In this document: positions 61,918 to 64,000 of the stretch, in pieces | How the letters are laid out: every line of letters starts with the position of its first letter | How positions within the stretch are numbered: position 1 is the first letter of the stretch | Origin: an uncultured Pseudomonadales bacterium | Lineage (GTDB): Bacteria > Pseudomonadota > Gammaproteobacteria > Pseudomonadales > Pseudohongiellaceae | Assembly: GCA_943789485.1 (NCBI GenBank) | Contig: CALSUH010000007.1 | Span: forward strand, 1 to 64,000 | Length of the DNA: 64,000 bases | Direction: 5' to 3' | Position numbers and translations under genes: made by a program | The notes under the pieces: generated by a model | What the model was told of the DNA's origin: nothing | The model's input: only the letters and a program-made list of their open reading frames with translations | The model's database searches: none

Positions 61918-62922
61918 TTGAAAACTCAACTCAAAAAGTTGTTGCCTACGCTGTTTGCAACACTGGTTATTTCAGCTTCGACAGCGCAAGACAGCTGGCA
62001 AGTTCCGCGGATAGAAACAGGCGCTCCCGATCTGCAAGGTACTTGGACATCGGCCAGCATTACCACGCTTGAACGCGATCCAGAATTAGGAGAAAAATTG
62101 GTCGTAACGGCTGAAGAAGCGTTAAGGATGGAGCAGACGTCAGCTTTCAATTTGCTCTCGGTATTAGACGATGTGCCTAGCGATCCGAATCGTACCGCAC
62201 CTACGGACGGGGATGCAGACGCTGGTTACAACGCATTCTGGATAGACCCCGGTAAGCGAATAGCCCGCATCGGCAAAGAATACCGAACTTCATTTATTAT
62301 AGACCCAGAAAACGGACAAATTCCTTACACTGAATCCTCTGGCCGCGCGTTCTTTGATTATCGGCAAAACAGTGGCTTTGATGGTCCAGAGCAACGCCCC
62401 CTGGGTGAGCGTTGCATGGTGGGCTTTGGGTCAAGTGCAGGGCCACCCATGCTGCCTGTGCTATATAACAACCATTATCAGATTGTTCAGAATGAAAACT
62501 ATGTAATGATCTTAGTTGAAATGAATCATGATGCGCGGATTGTTAGGTTGGATTCCGAACATCAAGGGGGTAATTTCAAACCCTGGCTAGGTGACTCCAT
62601 TGGCTTTTGGGACGAAGATACTTTGGTGGTGGAAACAGTGAATTTTCATCCTCAACAAAGTTTTCGCTTTGCTATAAAACACACGCTATATTTGCCTCAA
62701 ACAGCTAAAGTTATTGAACGGTTTACTCGCACAGCAGAAAATGAAATTCTCTACGAATTTACCATCGAGGACGAACAAGCATACTCGCAACCATGGACAG
62801 CGCAAATCCCGCTGCGGCCTGCAGAAGGACAACTCTATGAATATGCCTGCCATGAGGGAAACTATGCATTACCAGGAATCCTAGCAGGCGCTCGTAGAGT
62901 CGAGTTAGAAGATTCAAATTAA
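61918..62922 (+). CDS. secreted ERC/ACHEGNY-family protein, copy 3
   Basis: 334 residues from a TTG with AAAGGGG at good spacing; no ATG is available before the signal peptide, which ends SASTAQ. Family landmarks: WQVPRIETGAPDLQGTW, SFIIDPENGQIPY, LGERCMVGFG, YNNHYQIVQNENYVMILVEM, NHDARIVRL, DSIGFWDEDTLVVETVNF and YEYACHEGNYALPGILAGARR. Two cysteines in the mature chain, at the same two motifs as copies 1 and 2. It lies between the PQQ dehydrogenase and the Gfo/Idh/MocA oxidoreductase, all on one strand. Confidence 0.78.
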   Translation: MKTQLKKLLPTLFATLVISASTAQDSWQVPRIETGAPDLQGTWTSASITTLERDPELGEKLVVTAEEALRMEQTSAFNLLSVLDDVPSDPNRTAPTDGDADAGYNAFWIDPGKRIARIGKEYRTSFIIDPENGQIPYTESSGRAFFDYRQNSGFDGPEQRPLGERCMVGFGSSAGPPMLPVLYNNHYQIVQNENYVMILVEMNHDARIVRLDSEHQGGNFKPWLGDSIGFWDEDTLVVETVNFHPQQSFRFAIKHTLYLPQTAKVIERFTRTAENEILYEFTIEDEQAYSQPWTAQIPLRPAEGQLYEYACHEGNYALPGILAGARRVELEDSN

Positions 62923-63013
62923 GTGGCACTTTAAAGCCGCTCATTTTATCAGCTGGCCCAAACGCTATTCAGTATTATTCTGCAACGACGAGGAAAAATA
63001 AGAGGAGACTCAA

Positions 63014-64000
63014 ATGAAAAAAGATTTGAAAAAATCAAATCCCATCAAGAGCGAATTGAACCAAGGTGCGTTGACGCGGCGGGATTTTTTAAAGAATGTT
63101 TCAAGCGCTTCAGCCTTTTCAGCAACCTCCTTCATGATAGTGCCTCGCTCTGTATTAGGCGGGCCGGCTTATGTTGCTCCCAGTGACAAGATCAATATAG
63201 CCGCAGTTGGAGCCGCTGGTAAGGGCACGACAGATATTCGCAGTGTCGCTCACGAAAACATCTATGCCCTGTGCGATATCGATGACAACCGTCTGGCCAA
63301 CACCTTAAACGAAGATTTTGCTGCATCCTTCCGAGAAAAAGTTAAACGCTATCGCGACTACCGCGAAATGTTGGACTCCGAGCCAGAGATTGACGCCGTA
63401 CTGATTAGCACACCTGATCACATGCACGCCCCCATCGCCACTCATGCCATGAGCCTAGGAAAGCATCTCTATGTTCAAAAGCCTTTATGTCATACGGTCG
63501 CTGAAGCGCGCTACTTAGCACGGCAAGCAGAAGAAACTGATGTGGTAACTCAGATGGGAAATCAGGGGCACGCTGAAGAAGGCGCTAGACAAATTAACGA
63601 ATGGGTTGCCAGCGGTGCTTTAGGGAACATCAGCGAAATACACTGCTGGACGAATCGTCCGGTTTGGCCTCAGGGCATTGCTAGAGCTGATAGTTCGACG
63701 CCTGTACCTGGAAGCATGGATTGGGACTTGTGGCTGGGCGCCGCCGCTCAGAGAGCTTATATAAATCGTGCCTACCATCCCTTTAACTGGAGGGGATGGG
63801 CGGATTTTGGTACCGGAGTAGTTGGAGATATGGGTGCACACATTATAGATCACCCTTATTGGGCATTAGATTTAGACCTCCCGGCTAGCGTGTCTGCGAG
63901 CTCAACTCGTTGGGGCAGAGATTACGAAACATTTCCTGTGGGCTCAAAGATTCATTTCGAATTTGCCGCGAATGCCGTTAGAGGACCAGTGAAGATGACC
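63014..64000 (+). CDS. Tat-exported Gfo/Idh/MocA-family oxidoreductase (5' part)
   Basis: 329 codons are visible; the gene runs off the right edge. Strong AGAGGAG before the ATG. An unusually long N-terminus leads to the twin-arginine signal TRRDFLKNVSSASAFSA. The NAD(P)-binding domain has INIAAVGAAGKGTTD, ALCDIDD and AVLISTPDHMHAPIA, followed by YVQKPLCHTVAEARYLA, the family EKP-like lysine motif. The second domain shows GDMGAHIIDHPYWAL. Tat export folded with the nucleotide bound is known for this family. Likely substrates are sugars or polyols. Part of the same plus-strand run as the PQQ/ACHEGNY genes. Confidence 0.87.
   Translation, partial: MKKDLKKSNPIKSELNQGALTRRDFLKNVSSASAFSATSFMIVPRSVLGGPAYVAPSDKINIAAVGAAGKGTTDIRSVAHENIYALCDIDDNRLANTLNEDFAASFREKVKRYRDYREMLDSEPEIDAVLISTPDHMHAPIATHAMSLGKHLYVQKPLCHTVAEARYLARQAEETDVVTQMGNQGHAEEGARQINEWVASGALGNISEIHCWTNRPVWPQGIARADSSTPVPGSMDWDLWLGAAAQRAYINRAYHPFNWRGWADFGTGVVGDMGAHIIDHPYWALDLDLPASVSASSTRWGRDYETFPVGSKIHFEFAANAVRGPVKMT

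Overview
The window looks like a chromosomal segment of a heterotrophic, probably marine, gammaproteobacterium. This rests on the close match of rimO and grxC to gammaproteobacterial forms. It also rests on the many secreted or lipoprotein hydrolases (three type I sulfatases, an S9 peptidase, a tannase-like esterase, a PHB-depolymerase-like esterase), a TonB-dependent receptor, PQQ-dependent dehydrogenases and REP-like palindromes. No rRNA, tRNA, CRISPR array or intact transposon was seen. The genus assignment is open.

Layout. 1-624: decayed mobile DNA (stump of an IS3-type orfA, 36-bp tandem repeat). 625-4622: S9 peptidase and YtcJ-like amidohydrolase. 4682-18110: a catabolic island. An intradiol dioxygenase pair, an IclR regulator and a class III aminotransferase flank a seven-gene, overlapping plus-strand operon at 8967-15570 (CoA transferase, SMP-30 lactonase, DapA-family lyase, three-subunit HcnABC/opine-oxidase-type dehydrogenase, SDR). 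A minus-strand sulfatase, aromatic amino acid transporter and P450 unit (19839-15640) faces it. 18139-24894: three sulfatases and a secreted hydratase-like protein. 24978-26300: rimO, followed by a beta-propeller pseudogene. 26871-43268: mixed secreted enzymes and acyl-CoA enzymes, including a D-amino-acid-oxidase homologue whose segments are in circularly permuted order. 43553-47128: a frameshifted cytochrome c/PHM-type copper monooxygenase facing a NosR-like flavo-iron-sulfur protein. 48126-51732: alpha/beta hydrolase with a terminator in its upstream region, TonB receptor, glutaredoxin. 52648-62922: PQQ dehydrogenases alternating with three paralogues of an unnamed 'ERC...ACHEGNY' secreted family, plus a cupin, an MtfA-like peptidase and a probable selenoprotein methyltransferase. 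63014-end: a Tat-exported Gfo/Idh/MocA oxidoreductase running off the edge.

How genes may work together (inference). The 5-18 kb island has the parts for uptake of an aromatic or cyclic amino compound, oxidation by P450 and a flavin/iron-sulfur amine dehydrogenase, intradiol ring cleavage, lactone hydrolysis, aldol-type cleavage and CoA transfer. A shared operator-like sequence occurs in front of iclR/dioxygenase and of the aminotransferase. The 52-63 kb region looks like a periplasmic oxidation module built on PQQ enzymes.

The observations most worth following up are: the in-frame UGA with a SECIS-like hairpin in the methyltransferase at 58006-58797; the circular permutation at 42144-43268; the undescribed catabolic island; and the conserved pairing of PQQ dehydrogenases with the ACHEGNY family.
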